From Achromobacter mucicolens (GTDB lineage Bacteria > Pseudomonadota > Gammaproteobacteria > Burkholderiales > Burkholderiaceae_B), in contig NZ_CADIJP010000001.1 in assembly GCF_902859725.1 (NCBI RefSeq), positions 1 to 64,000 of the forward strand: a DNA stretch of 64,000 nucleotides. The letters run 5' to 3'. A program made the translations under genes and the position numbers. This document shows, piece after piece, positions 1 through 8,024 of the stretch; positions within the stretch are counted from its first letter, which is position 1, and every line of letters starts with the position of its first letter. Below the pieces are notes generated by a model. It had not been told where the DNA came from, ran no database searches, and saw nothing but the letters and a program-made list of their open reading frames with translations.

Positions 1-651
1 GGCAGCGGGCGCGGAGGTCGGCGCGCGGTCGCGCGCGGCTTCAACGTCCCGCCGCACGATGCGGCCATGCGGCCCGGTGCCGGTGACGCCCAGCAGGTCG
101 ACGTGCCATTGCGCGGCAAGGCGCCGGGCGACGGGGCTGGCGAAGAGGCGGCCGCCGGGGACGGCAGCGGTCGAGGATGCGGAGGGGGATTGCGCGGCGG
201 ATGCGGACGCGTTGCCGGCTTGCTGCGAGGCGGAGGCAGCGCCAGCGCCAGCGGATGCCGAGGCAGCCGACGCTCCGGAAGCCGATGCTCCGTGAGCCGT
301 TGCTCCGTGAGCCGCCGCTCCATCTGCCGACGCGTCAGCAGCCGACCCGGCAGCCACCGCCGCACCCCCGTGCTCAGCCAACGCACGATCGATCGCCGCC
401 GCATCTTCGCCGTCCGCGATCAGCACGCCGATCACGGTGTTGATGGGCACCGAGGCCGGCCCGGCCTGCACCACGATGCGGCCCAGCACGCCAGCCTGTT
501 CGGCGTTGATCTCGACGATGGCCTTTTCGGTTTCGACTTCCGCCAGCGCCTCGCCCACGGCGACGCGATCGCCTTCCTGCTTGAGCCACTGGTGCAGCAC
601 GCCGCCGGAGGCGTCAGCGGCAACGGAGGGGAGCTTGATAAGGTATGCCAC
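1..651 (-). CDS. Lipoyl-dependent E2 acyltransferase, N-terminal part (cut by window edge)
   Basis: This is the N-terminal 217 codons of a 2-oxoacid- or acetoin-dehydrogenase-type E2 core enzyme, which would receive the acyl group from the E1 encoded upstream. A lipoyl domain covers residues 1-80, with the lipoylated lysine at K43 in the motif VETEKAIVE. A long Ala/Ser/Gly linker follows at about 95-155. A peripheral subunit-binding domain starts near 160 (motif RLFASPVARRLA). The catalytic domain lies outside the window. I chose the GTG at 651: AGGA stands eight bases before it, and it lies just downstream of the VOC gene stop. It is the last visible gene of the leftward operon. The exact substrate is unknown. 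Confidence 0.85.
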   Translation of the reverse strand, partial: MAYLIKLPSVAADASGGVLHQWLKQEGDRVAVGEALAEVETEKAIVEINAEQAGVLGRIVVQAGPASVPINTVIGVLIADGEDAAAIDRALAEHGGAAVAAGSAADASADGAAAHGATAHGASASGASAASASAGAGAASASQQAGNASASAAQSPSASSTAAVPGGRLFASPVARRLAAQWHVDLLGVTGTGPHGRIVRRDVEAARDRAPTSAPAA

Positions 652-661
652 GATGTTGTTC

Positions 662-1150
662 CTATTCAGCGGCGCGGGCCAGGTCGGGCCGGTACGCGGC
701 GGGGTCGTCGTATTCGACGAGTTCGAGCACATTGCCTTCGGGGTCGCGGAAGAAGGCGAGCCACGTGCCCGGCCGCACTTCCATGGGCGCGGGCGCGCTG
801 TCAAAGACCACGCCCTTCGATTGCAGATCGCGCACCACGCCGCGCAGGTCGCGCACGATGAAGGTCAGGTACGCGGCGCCCTGGCGGTCCAGGATGGCCG
901 CGCCGCGCACGGCCGGTTCGGGCGCCACGGCCGGTTGCAGCAGCTTGATGCGCTCGCCGTAGGGCGTCTGCAGGCGCGCCACGTCGTAGCCGTGCGGCGT
1001 GAGCCCCGTGGCCTGCGCCTTGCCGGCCGGCACGGTCACGCGATTCACCAGCGTCAGGCCCATGACATCGGTGTAGAACGCGGCCAGCGCATCCAGATCC
1101 GCGCAGCAGATGCCGACTTCCATCGGCACGGTCATGTGCAGGGTGGTCAT
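662..1150 (-). CDS. VOC-family (glyoxalase/bleomycin-resistance fold) protein
   Basis: A 162-residue vicinal-oxygen-chelate protein with two repeats, the first beginning near MEVGICCADLDALAAFY and the second near AAYLTFIVRDL. The ending FRDPEGNVLELVEY is the classic C-terminal metal-ligand strand of the superfamily. The start overlaps the stop of the E1 gene by 4 nt (ATGA), and the next gene (E2) starts about 11 bases after its stop, so it is an integral operon member. VOC enzymes include isomerases, epimerases, dioxygenases and glyoxalases. A role in processing the pathway's hydroxyketone or oxoacid is inferred from position only. Confidence 0.85.
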   Translation of the reverse strand: MTTLHMTVPMEVGICCADLDALAAFYTDVMGLTLVNRVTVPAGKAQATGLTPHGYDVARLQTPYGERIKLLQPAVAPEPAVRGAAILDRQGAAYLTFIVRDLRGVVRDLQSKGVVFDSAPAPMEVRPGTWLAFFRDPEGNVLELVEYDDPAAYRPDLARAAE

Positions 1151-3330
1151 GGCTTTTCCCCCAGGTCCGCCAGCACGTCGGCCAGGCCCGCCACCACTTC
1201 ATCGGTATCGGCGAACGCCGCGCGCTCCAGCACCTTGGAGATGCTGGGCGAGGCCTCGCCGCCTGTGACGCGCTTGACCGGCTGGTCCAGCCAGTCGAAG
1301 TAGCGGCGCTGGATCTCGTCGGCCAGCATGGCGCCGTAGGACGTGCCGCGCGCGCCTTGTTCCACGATCAGCACGTTGTTGGTCTTTTTGATGCTGGCGC
1401 CGATGGTGTCCCAGTCCAGGCTGGCGCGGTCCAGCGTGCGCAGGTCGATGACTTCCGCATCCACGCCGGCCGCTTCGGCCGCCGCCAGCGCGCGGCTGAC
1501 CATGGACAGGTACGTCAGGATGGTGACCTTCCCGCCCTCGCGCCGCACCTGCGCGCGGCCAAACGGAATGGCGTAGTCCAGGTCATTCTCGGGCACCTCG
1601 CCGGACGAGGCGTACAGATCGACGTGCTCGATGACCAGTACCGGGTCCTTGGAGGCCAGCGCCGTGTTCATCAGGCCGACGTAATCGTGCGGCGTGGACG
1701 GGGCGACGATGCGCCAGCCGGGCGCGGTGGCGAAGATGCCGGCCGGGTCCATCGAATGCTGCGAGCCGTAGCCCGTGCCCATCGCGACCTTGGTGCGCAG
1801 CACGAAGGGCACGTCGATGTCGCCGCCGAACATGTGGCGCGCCTTGCCGATCTGGTTGAAGATCTGGTCGGCCGCGACCCACATGAAGTCCGGGTACATG
1901 AATTCCACGACGGGCTTGTAGCGGCCGTCCATCGCCAGCCCGCCGCCCAGTCCTGCAAAGGCGTTTTCGGAAATGGGCGTGCCCAGCACGCGGTCCGGAT
2001 ACTTGTCCTTCAGGCCGCGCGTGGCGCCGTTGGTGCCGCCCTTCAGGCGGTGCACGTCTTCGCCCAGCACCACGACGCCGGGGTCGGTTTCCATGCGGCG
2101 GTCCAGCACGTCGGCCACCGCATCGACGAACTTGCGCGTCACCTTGGCGCCGGTGTGGTCGGCGGCTTCCTGGTAGCGCAGGCCGGCCAGCTCGGCACCG
2201 TCGCTGCGCAGGCCCACGTCGCGGAAATCCGGGCTGGGCCACAGGTCGGCGCGCACCCGGCGCTTGCCGCCCTCGGCGGCTTCGGTCAGGCGGCCGGACA
2301 CGTCCTTCATCACGTCCTTGCAGCGCTGGCGCAGCGCGTCCACTTCAGCCTGCGTGACGAGCTTGCGGGCAATCATTTCCGACGCGATGCGGTCCAGCGG
2401 ATCGCGCAGGCGCCATTGCGCCTCTTCGTCCTTGGTGCGATAGCCGAAGGCGCTGCCGGGGAAGGGGCCGTTCTGGTGGAAGAAGCGGTAGACGTCCACC
2501 TCGACGATGGTGGGACCCTTGCCCGCGCGCATGTGCGCCACGGCTTCCGACATGGCCAGGTGCACGGCGAGCGGGTCCATGCCGTCGACCTTCCATGCGG
2601 GAATATTGAAGGCCAGGCCGCGCGCGGACAGGCGCGGCTCGGCGGTGGACTCTTCCACGGTCGTGGACACGGCGTAGCGGTTGTTCTCGATGAAAAAGCA
2701 CAGCGGCGTCTTCCACGCGGCGGTCAGGTTCATCGTTTCCAGCACCGAGCCGATGTTCACCGCGCCGTCGCCGAAGTACGTCACGGCCACGCGATCCGTG
2801 CCCGCGTGCTTGTGCGCCCAGCCCGCGCCGGCGGCCAGCGGCACGCCGCCGCCGACGATCGCGTTGGTGCCCAGCGCGCCCGCTTCCAGCCAGCGCAGGT
2901 GCATGCTGCCCCCACGGCCGCGGCAGTAGCCATTTGCCAATCCCATGATCTCGGCCAGCGTCTTGTGCAGGACCTCGTCGATGGCGGGCGTGAGCGGGTT
3001 GCGCGGATCCAGCCCCTGCGGCGCCACGTGCTGCAGCGCTTTGGCCAGGAACTGGTGATGGCCGCGGTGCGAGCCGTTGATCTGGTCGCCGGCGCCCAGG
3101 GCCAGCACCGAGCCGACGGCGCCGCCTTCCTGCCCGACCGACGAGTGCGCGGGACCGTGCACCAGGCCTTCGGCGGCCAGTTCCAGCACGGCTTCCTCGA
3201 AAGCGCGGATCCAGTGCAGTTGGGTCAGCATCGTGCCGAGCAGCGCGGGGTCCGCCTGCTGCCAGTCCGAGGCCTCGGCCGTCAGTTGCCGCCAGGGCGC
3301 CTGGGGCTCGAGCGGTTGGTAGGTGGCCAT
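1147..3330 (-). CDS. Fused alpha/beta E1 component of a thiamine-diphosphate 2-oxoacid/acetoin-type dehydrogenase
   Basis: A 727-residue protein joining both E1 subunits in one chain. The N-terminal half is E1-alpha, with the thiamine diphosphate motif GDG at 187-189 and the closing NN at 216-217. The C-terminal half from about 390 is E1-beta (transketolase pyrimidine-binding plus C-terminal domains; LGEDVHRLKGGTNGATRGL and PISENAFAGLGGGLAMDG are recognisable). It would decarboxylate a 2-oxoacid or cleave an acetoin-like ketol and acylate the E2 lipoyl group. The ATG at 3330 is chosen because GGAG stands 9 bases before it; an in-frame codon 13 residues upstream lacks such support. Alpha and beta are usually separate genes, so the fusion is notable. 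Substrate unknown. Confidence 0.92.
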   Translation of the reverse strand: MATYQPLEPQAPWRQLTAEASDWQQADPALLGTMLTQLHWIRAFEEAVLELAAEGLVHGPAHSSVGQEGGAVGSVLALGAGDQINGSHRGHHQFLAKALQHVAPQGLDPRNPLTPAIDEVLHKTLAEIMGLANGYCRGRGGSMHLRWLEAGALGTNAIVGGGVPLAAGAGWAHKHAGTDRVAVTYFGDGAVNIGSVLETMNLTAAWKTPLCFFIENNRYAVSTTVEESTAEPRLSARGLAFNIPAWKVDGMDPLAVHLAMSEAVAHMRAGKGPTIVEVDVYRFFHQNGPFPGSAFGYRTKDEEAQWRLRDPLDRIASEMIARKLVTQAEVDALRQRCKDVMKDVSGRLTEAAEGGKRRVRADLWPSPDFRDVGLRSDGAELAGLRYQEAADHTGAKVTRKFVDAVADVLDRRMETDPGVVVLGEDVHRLKGGTNGATRGLKDKYPDRVLGTPISENAFAGLGGGLAMDGRYKPVVEFMYPDFMWVAADQIFNQIGKARHMFGGDIDVPFVLRTKVAMGTGYGSQHSMDPAGIFATAPGWRIVAPSTPHDYVGLMNTALASKDPVLVIEHVDLYASSGEVPENDLDYAIPFGRAQVRREGGKVTILTYLSMVSRALAAAEAAGVDAEVIDLRTLDRASLDWDTIGASIKKTNNVLIVEQGARGTSYGAMLADEIQRRYFDWLDQPVKRVTGGEASPSISKVLERAAFADTDEVVAGLADVLADLGEKP

Positions 3331-3369
3331 GAATGAATCTCCAGTGTGTTTTTTTAAGCGTCGGGGCAA

Positions 3370-4158
3370 TCAGAGGTAGCTGTAGCGGCTCCAGCCGCCG
3401 TCTGCCACCAGGGTGTGTCCGGTGATGTAGGCGGCCTGGCGCGAAGCCAGGAAAACCGCCAGGTCGGCCATTTCGGCCGGCTGCGCCATGCGGCGCAGGG
3501 GCGTGCGTTGCTTGAGGCGTTCGGGGTCCAGCCGGCCGCGCGCGGCCAGGTCGCGCACGAGGTCGGTTTCGACATAGCCGGGCGCCAGCGCGTTGACGCG
3601 CACGCCCGCCGGGCCCCATTCAACGGCCAGCGTCTCGGTCAGCAGCACCACCGCGCCCTTGGTGGCGCAGTAGGCGGCGCGGTCGGGCGCCGCCACCACG
3701 CCGTACATGGACGCCAGGTTGATGATGCTGCCCGAGCCGGCGGGCACCATGCGCCGGCCCGCCGCCTGCGCGCACAGGAAGACGCCCGTCAGGTTGATGT
3801 CGACGGCCCGGCGCCATTCGTCCACGGTGACTTCCAGCGTGGGCTTGTTGGCCGAGATGCCGGCGTTGTTGACCAGCACGTCGATGCTGCCCCAGGTTTC
3901 CGCAACCTGCGCAAAGGCGCGCTCGACGGCGTCGGCATCGGTGACGGACGCCTGCACCGCCATGGCCTGCGCGCCGTCGGCGGTCAGGGCCGCGACGGCG
4001 GTGTCCAGCGCGCCGGCATCCATGTCCAGCAGCGCGACGCGCGCGCCCTGGCGTGCAAAGGCCTGCGCCGTGCTGTAGCCGATGCCCTTCGCGCCGCCGG
4101 TGATGACGACCGCCTGGCCGCGCAACTCGGCATGAATGACGTCAGTGGTGTTGTCCAC
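3370..4158 (-). CDS. SDR-family NAD(P)-dependent dehydrogenase
   Basis: A classical short-chain dehydrogenase of 262 residues. The cofactor motif TGGAKGIG is at 20-27, NNAG at 97-100, catalytic Ser150 in NLAS, and Tyr163/Lys167 in YCATK. A C-terminal VADGGW motif closes the fold. Asp45 at the end of beta-2 (VALLDMD) favours NAD(H) over NADP(H). The start codon is GTG; no in-frame ATG precedes the nucleotide-binding motif. It lies between livF and the E1 gene with 35-40 base gaps, which suggests it oxidises the imported alcohol or hydroxy compound to the ketone used by E1/E2; that role is inference. Confidence 0.9.
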   Translation of the reverse strand: MDNTTDVIHAELRGQAVVITGGAKGIGYSTAQAFARQGARVALLDMDAGALDTAVAALTADGAQAMAVQASVTDADAVERAFAQVAETWGSIDVLVNNAGISANKPTLEVTVDEWRRAVDINLTGVFLCAQAAGRRMVPAGSGSIINLASMYGVVAAPDRAAYCATKGAVVLLTETLAVEWGPAGVRVNALAPGYVETDLVRDLAARGRLDPERLKQRTPLRRMAQPAEMADLAVFLASRQAAYITGHTLVADGGWSRYSYL

Positions 4159-4194
4159 GATGTGTGCCTGTGAAAGGTGAGTACGTAAGGCGGC

Positions 4195-4914
4195 TCAGAC
4201 CGCCAGCCATTCCTGGACGACGTCCTGGCGTTCATGCAACTGCGCGGGCGGTCCTTCGAACACGATGCGGCCGTGACCCATGACGCTGACGCGGGTGGAC
4301 ACCTTCAGCGCGATCGTCAGTTTCTGCTCGACCAGCACGACCGACACGCCCTGCTTGTGGATATCCCGGATGACGTCGGCGATCACCTCGACGATCTTTG
4401 GCGCCAGCCCTTCGGTGGGCTCGTCGATCAGGATGACCTTCGGGTTGCCCAGCAGCGAACGGCACATGGTCAGCATCTGCTGCTCGCCGCCCGACAGGTT
4501 GCCGGCGCGGGTATTGCTGCGTTCCTTCAGGCGGGGGAAGTAGTCGAACATCTGCGCCACGGTCCAGTACGGCGCATCGTCGCGCCGGGGCTGCTCGCCC
4601 ATGCGCAGGTTCTCGTCCACCGTCAGGTTGGCAAACACCTCGCGCTCCTCGGGCACAAAGGCCAGGCCCGCGCGGGCGATCTCGAAGGGACGCTTGTTGG
4701 TGATGTCGCGGCCTTCCATGGCGATCTGGCCGCCGGTCACGTCCACCAGGCCCATGATGCTTTTCATGGTGGTGGAGCGGCCCGCGCCGTTGCGGCCCAG
4801 CAGGCTGACGACCTCGCCGCGCCCGATCGACAGGTCGATGCCGTGCAGGATGTGGCTCTTGCCGTAATGGGCATGCACGCCCTGCAGCGACAAGAGGGGG
4901 GATTGCGTCGTCAT
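4195..4914 (-). CDS. livF: Liv-type ABC importer ATP-binding subunit (LivF) with Arg in Walker A
   Basis: A 239-residue cytoplasmic ATPase of the branched-chain amino acid (HAAT) family. The ABC signature NLSGGEQQML and Walker B ILIDEPTEGLAP are intact. The Walker A reads GRNGAGRST with Arg46 where lysine is normal; the codon is CGC on the coding strand. The start overlaps the livG stop by 4 nt. It pairs with LivG, LivH, LivM and the binding protein starting at 9260. Operon partners suggest a carbon substrate rather than leucine. Confidence 0.93.
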   Translation of the reverse strand: MTTQSPLLSLQGVHAHYGKSHILHGIDLSIGRGEVVSLLGRNGAGRSTTMKSIMGLVDVTGGQIAMEGRDITNKRPFEIARAGLAFVPEEREVFANLTVDENLRMGEQPRRDDAPYWTVAQMFDYFPRLKERSNTRAGNLSGGEQQMLTMCRSLLGNPKVILIDEPTEGLAPKIVEVIADVIRDIHKQGVSVVLVEQKLTIALKVSTRVSVMGHGRIVFEGPPAQLHERQDVVQEWLAV

Positions 4915-5663
4915 ACCGTTTCCTCTCCCAGGTAGGCCTCGCGCACGCGGGCATCGCCGCGGATCTCGGCGGGCGTGCCGGTGGCCAGGATCTCGCCGTA
5001 GACCAGCACGCTGATGCGGTCGGCCAGCGAGAACACCACCTGCATGTCGTGCTCGACGATCAGCAGGGTGCAGTCGCGCGTCACGTCCTTGATGAGTTCG
5101 ACCGTGTAGTCGACCTCGTGCTGCGACATGCCTGCCATCGGCTCATCCAGCAGGATCACCTTGGGCCGCGACGCGAGCGTCATGCCGATTTCCAGCGAAC
5201 GCTGCTCGGAATAGTTCAGGTCGCCGGCCGCCGTGTCCTGGCGGGCCGTCAGCCGCACTTTCTCCAGCAGGCGGTCCACGTCCTCGTTGACGGCGCGGTT
5301 GCGTGCGATGGGCCGCCAGAAGTTGTAGACCAGGCCGTGCATGCGCAGCACCGCCAGACGCAGGTTTTCGCGCACCGACAGACGCGGAAACACGTTGGTG
5401 ATCTGGAACGAACGCGCCAGGCCAAGCCGGTTGATGGCTTCGGGCGCCAGGCCGCCGATCGGGCGCGAGCGCAGGCTGATGTCGCCCGACGTGGGCGCGA
5501 ACGAGCCCGACATCAGGTGAAACAGCGTGGACTTGCCCGCGCCGTTCGGGCCGATGACGGCGTGGCGTTCGCCGGCTTCGACCGCCAGGTTCACGCCGCG
5601 GATGATCTGCGCTTCACCAAAGGATTTGCGCACATCGGTCAGGGTCAGGATCTCGTGGCTCAT
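4911..5663 (-). CDS. livG: Liv-type ABC importer ATP-binding subunit (LivG)
   Basis: A 250-residue ATPase with a canonical Walker A (GPNGAGKST, 38-46), Q-loop region RSFQITNVFPRLSV, signature-like LNYSEQRSLEIGMTL and Walker B VILLDEPMAGM. The C-terminal EAYLGEE ending is typical of LivG. The ATG at 5663 overlaps the end of livM (ATGA, stop at 5660), so I discard the longer in-frame extension, which would run inside livM. With LivF it forms the heteromeric ATPase of the importer. Confidence 0.94.
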   Translation of the reverse strand: MSHEILTLTDVRKSFGEAQIIRGVNLAVEAGERHAVIGPNGAGKSTLFHLMSGSFAPTSGDISLRSRPIGGLAPEAINRLGLARSFQITNVFPRLSVRENLRLAVLRMHGLVYNFWRPIARNRAVNEDVDRLLEKVRLTARQDTAAGDLNYSEQRSLEIGMTLASRPKVILLDEPMAGMSQHEVDYTVELIKDVTRDCTLLIVEHDMQVVFSLADRISVLVYGEILATGTPAEIRGDARVREAYLGEETV

Positions 5664-6940
5664 TGGGCGGGCTCCAGCAGGGGGGCGGCTTCGCCCGTGT
5701 CGCGGCACAGGGCCAGCGCCCAGCGGCAGGCGGCAAGGCCCGCGGCAAACAGCGCCAGCGGCACCAGCCAGGTCGACAGCGCAAGCGGCGCCCAGTCCTG
5801 GCCGAACAGCGGGATGGCGGGCCAGCCGGCCTCGGGGTTCATGGCGAGGAGAGCGCGGTAATCGCGCGCAAACATGCGTTGCAGCAGTTCCACCGTGAAG
5901 ACGGTGGCGCCAGTGAGCAGCAGGCCCCCGGCCACCGACACCGCGGCGCGCGGCAGCCAGTTGGCCAGCCCGCGCTCGCGCAGCGACTTGGCCGCGCGCT
6001 GCACCAGACCGACCAGGCCGTCCGGCACGAACAGCATCACCAGCACGAAGAGAATGCCCTGGTACAGCAGCCACGACCGCGTGATGTCGGCCAGCGTCTG
6101 CGACAGGAAGGTCAGGATGGAGGCGCCCAGCACCGGACCCAGGAACGCATTGACGCCGCCGATGTAGGCGAACAGCACCGCGTCAGTGGACAGCTTGACC
6201 TCGAACAGCACGTAGTTGCCGGCTTCGATGTTCAGCGCCTGCAAGCCGCCCGCGATGCCGGCGAACATGGCCGACAGCGCGAACACCATGGTCTTGAGCG
6301 CGTGCGGGCGGTAGCCCAGGTAGCGCAGACGGTTGGCGTTCTCGCGCAGGCCCAGCGTCAGCCGGCCGAGCGGCGTGCGCGTCAGGCCATACAGCGCGGC
6401 CAGCGACACCAGCACCCACGCCAGCACCAGGTAGTACACCTCGATGTCGGAGCCGAAGGTAAAGCCCCATGCCGGCATGCGCATCGCGGACACGCCCGCC
6501 TCGCCGCCGAAGACGCTCTTGAGGTGCGGCGCCAGCGCGTGCAGCAGTTCGGCCAGCGCCAGCGTGATCATCGAGAAGTACACGCCCGAGCGCATGGTGG
6601 CGAACCAGCCGGCGACCAGGCCGAACAACAGCCCGGCCACGCCGCCCACCAGCGGCATCAGCGGCGTGGGCAGCAGGCCCGCGCCGCCCAGCGCATTCAT
6701 CGCGTGGATGGTGGCGAAGGTGCCCACGCCGAAGTAGGCGGCATGGCCAAAGGACAGCATGCCGCCCTGGCCGGCCAGCAGGTTGAAGGCGCAGGCGAAC
6801 AGCGCGGCGATCAGCATCTGCACGGCCGCCACGAGCTGTCCGGCAGGCAGCAGCCACGGCAGCGCGCACAGCGCGGCCACGCACAGGATCAACAGCAGGG
6901 CGCCCGTGGCGCGGCGGGTGGAAGTCGCGGTATGGCTCAT
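5660..6940 (-). CDS. livM: Liv-type ABC importer permease (LivM) with C-terminal membrane extension
   Basis: A 426-residue inner-membrane permease. The core contains the LivM hallmark NLLAGQGGMLSFGHAAYFGVG near residues 55-75 and the coupling segment near RLRYLGYRPHALKTMVFALS. The family is usually about 320-360 residues; here about 100 extra C-terminal residues hold two more probable membrane helices (near AVSVAGGLLLTGATVF and LVPLALFAAGLAAC). The ATG at 6940 overlaps the livH stop by 4 nt. Confidence 0.92.
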   Translation of the reverse strand: MSHTATSTRRATGALLLILCVAALCALPWLLPAGQLVAAVQMLIAALFACAFNLLAGQGGMLSFGHAAYFGVGTFATIHAMNALGGAGLLPTPLMPLVGGVAGLLFGLVAGWFATMRSGVYFSMITLALAELLHALAPHLKSVFGGEAGVSAMRMPAWGFTFGSDIEVYYLVLAWVLVSLAALYGLTRTPLGRLTLGLRENANRLRYLGYRPHALKTMVFALSAMFAGIAGGLQALNIEAGNYVLFEVKLSTDAVLFAYIGGVNAFLGPVLGASILTFLSQTLADITRSWLLYQGILFVLVMLFVPDGLVGLVQRAAKSLRERGLANWLPRAAVSVAGGLLLTGATVFTVELLQRMFARDYRALLAMNPEAGWPAIPLFGQDWAPLALSTWLVPLALFAAGLAACRWALALCRDTGEAAPLLEPAQ

Positions 6941-7878
6941 GCCTGCTCTCCCTTCAGCCCCGACGGCTTGACCAGCAGCACCACCAGCATCAAGAGAAAC
7001 GGCAGCGTTGCGGCCAGGCTGGAGATCTTCACCGTCATCAGCCCACCCACGCTTTCGGCCCACTCACGCGCGCCGAACAGACCAAACAGCGTCGCCAGGC
7101 TGGCGTCGATGCCGACCGAGAACGAGCTGATCAGGCCGATCAGCAGCGACGCGATCATCGCGCCTTCCAGTGAGCCCAGGCCGCCCACCACGACCACCAC
7201 GAACACCAGCACGCCCAGTTCCAACGCCATGTTGGGATTGGTGGTGTAGAAGGCGCCCGCGACCGCGCCGGCTAGACCCGCCATCGCCGCGCCCACGCCG
7301 AACACGCTCATGAAGACCAGCGGCACGTTGTGGCCCAGCGCCTCGGCCATGCGCGGCCGGTAGATGGCCGAGCGCACCACGATGCCGACGCGGGTGCGCG
7401 ACAAGAGCAGGTAGATCACGGCGAACATCGCCAGCGACACGCCGCCCATCAGCAGGCGGTAGAACGGATAGTCCGCGTCGAACACGCGGAATGCCGCGAA
7501 GTTCAGGAACGGCGGCACGCGGTAGTCGACGGGAAAGTCGCCGTAGAACAGCTTGATCAGCTCGGCGACGATGAACGCCAGCCCGAAGGTGACCAGCAGT
7601 TCCTGCGCGTGGCCGAACTTGTGCACGCGGCGCAGGAAGAAGCGTTCGACGCCCATGCCCAGCACGCCCGCGATGATCGTGGCCAGCACCAGCGCCGTCC
7701 AGAAGCCCGTGACGGGCGTGAGGGTGTAGGCGGCATACGCGCCGATCATGTAGAACGATGCGTGCGCGAAGTTCAGCACACCCATCATTCCGAAAATCAG
7801 TGTCAGGCCTGCCGACACCATGAATAGCAGCAGGCCGTAGATCACGCCGTTCAACAGCGAGACGGTAAAGTATTCCAT
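6937..7878 (-). CDS. livH: Liv-type ABC importer permease (LivH)
   Basis: A 313-residue inner-membrane permease of the branched-chain amino acid family with about eight hydrophobic segments. The N-terminus (LLNGVIYGLLLFMVSAGLTL followed by IFGMMGVLNFAHASFYM) is diagnostic of LivH, as is VVVVVGGLGSLEGA in the C-terminal third. It is the first gene after the binding-protein gene, from which a 146-base gap with a perfect hairpin separates it, and it is translationally coupled to livM. Confidence 0.94.
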   Translation of the reverse strand: MEYFTVSLLNGVIYGLLLFMVSAGLTLIFGMMGVLNFAHASFYMIGAYAAYTLTPVTGFWTALVLATIIAGVLGMGVERFFLRRVHKFGHAQELLVTFGLAFIVAELIKLFYGDFPVDYRVPPFLNFAAFRVFDADYPFYRLLMGGVSLAMFAVIYLLLSRTRVGIVVRSAIYRPRMAEALGHNVPLVFMSVFGVGAAMAGLAGAVAGAFYTTNPNMALELGVLVFVVVVVGGLGSLEGAMIASLLIGLISSFSVGIDASLATLFGLFGAREWAESVGGLMTVKISSLAATLPFLLMLVVLLVKPSGLKGEQA

Positions 7879-7897
7879 GTCCGCTCCAGGATTCTTG

Positions 7898-7920
7898 CGC
7901 GGGACGCCAGGCGTCCCGCG
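7898..7920 (-). promoter_or_regulatory. Perfect 10-bp hairpin between binding-protein gene and livH
   Basis: CGCGGGACGC (7898-7907) and GCGTCCCGCG (7911-7920) form a perfect stem with a 3-base loop in the operon transcript. No T-run follows on the coding strand, so it is not a standard terminator. Such elements after binding-protein genes commonly protect the upstream message and lower permease expression; that function is inferred here. Confidence 0.6.
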
Positions 7921-8024
7921 AGCGATTGCGCACGTTGTTTTTGCCCGGCCCGCGCCGGGAGTGCGCTTGTCATGTGCCGGCGGCGGCCCGCGCGCATTTC
8001 AGCCCACAGCCCGCCGCGTGGGCA

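Noticed and set aside
1357-3336. A 659-codon open frame antisense to the fused E1 gene
   Set aside because: It is the mirror of a GC-rich gene; its translation is His/Arg/Gly-rich and has no recognisable domain, while the minus strand encodes a complete E1.
5663-7249. A 528-codon plus-strand frame across livM and livH
   Set aside because: Composition (Gln/Arg/His-rich) is typical of an antisense shadow; the opposite strand has two clear permeases with overlapping start/stop codons.
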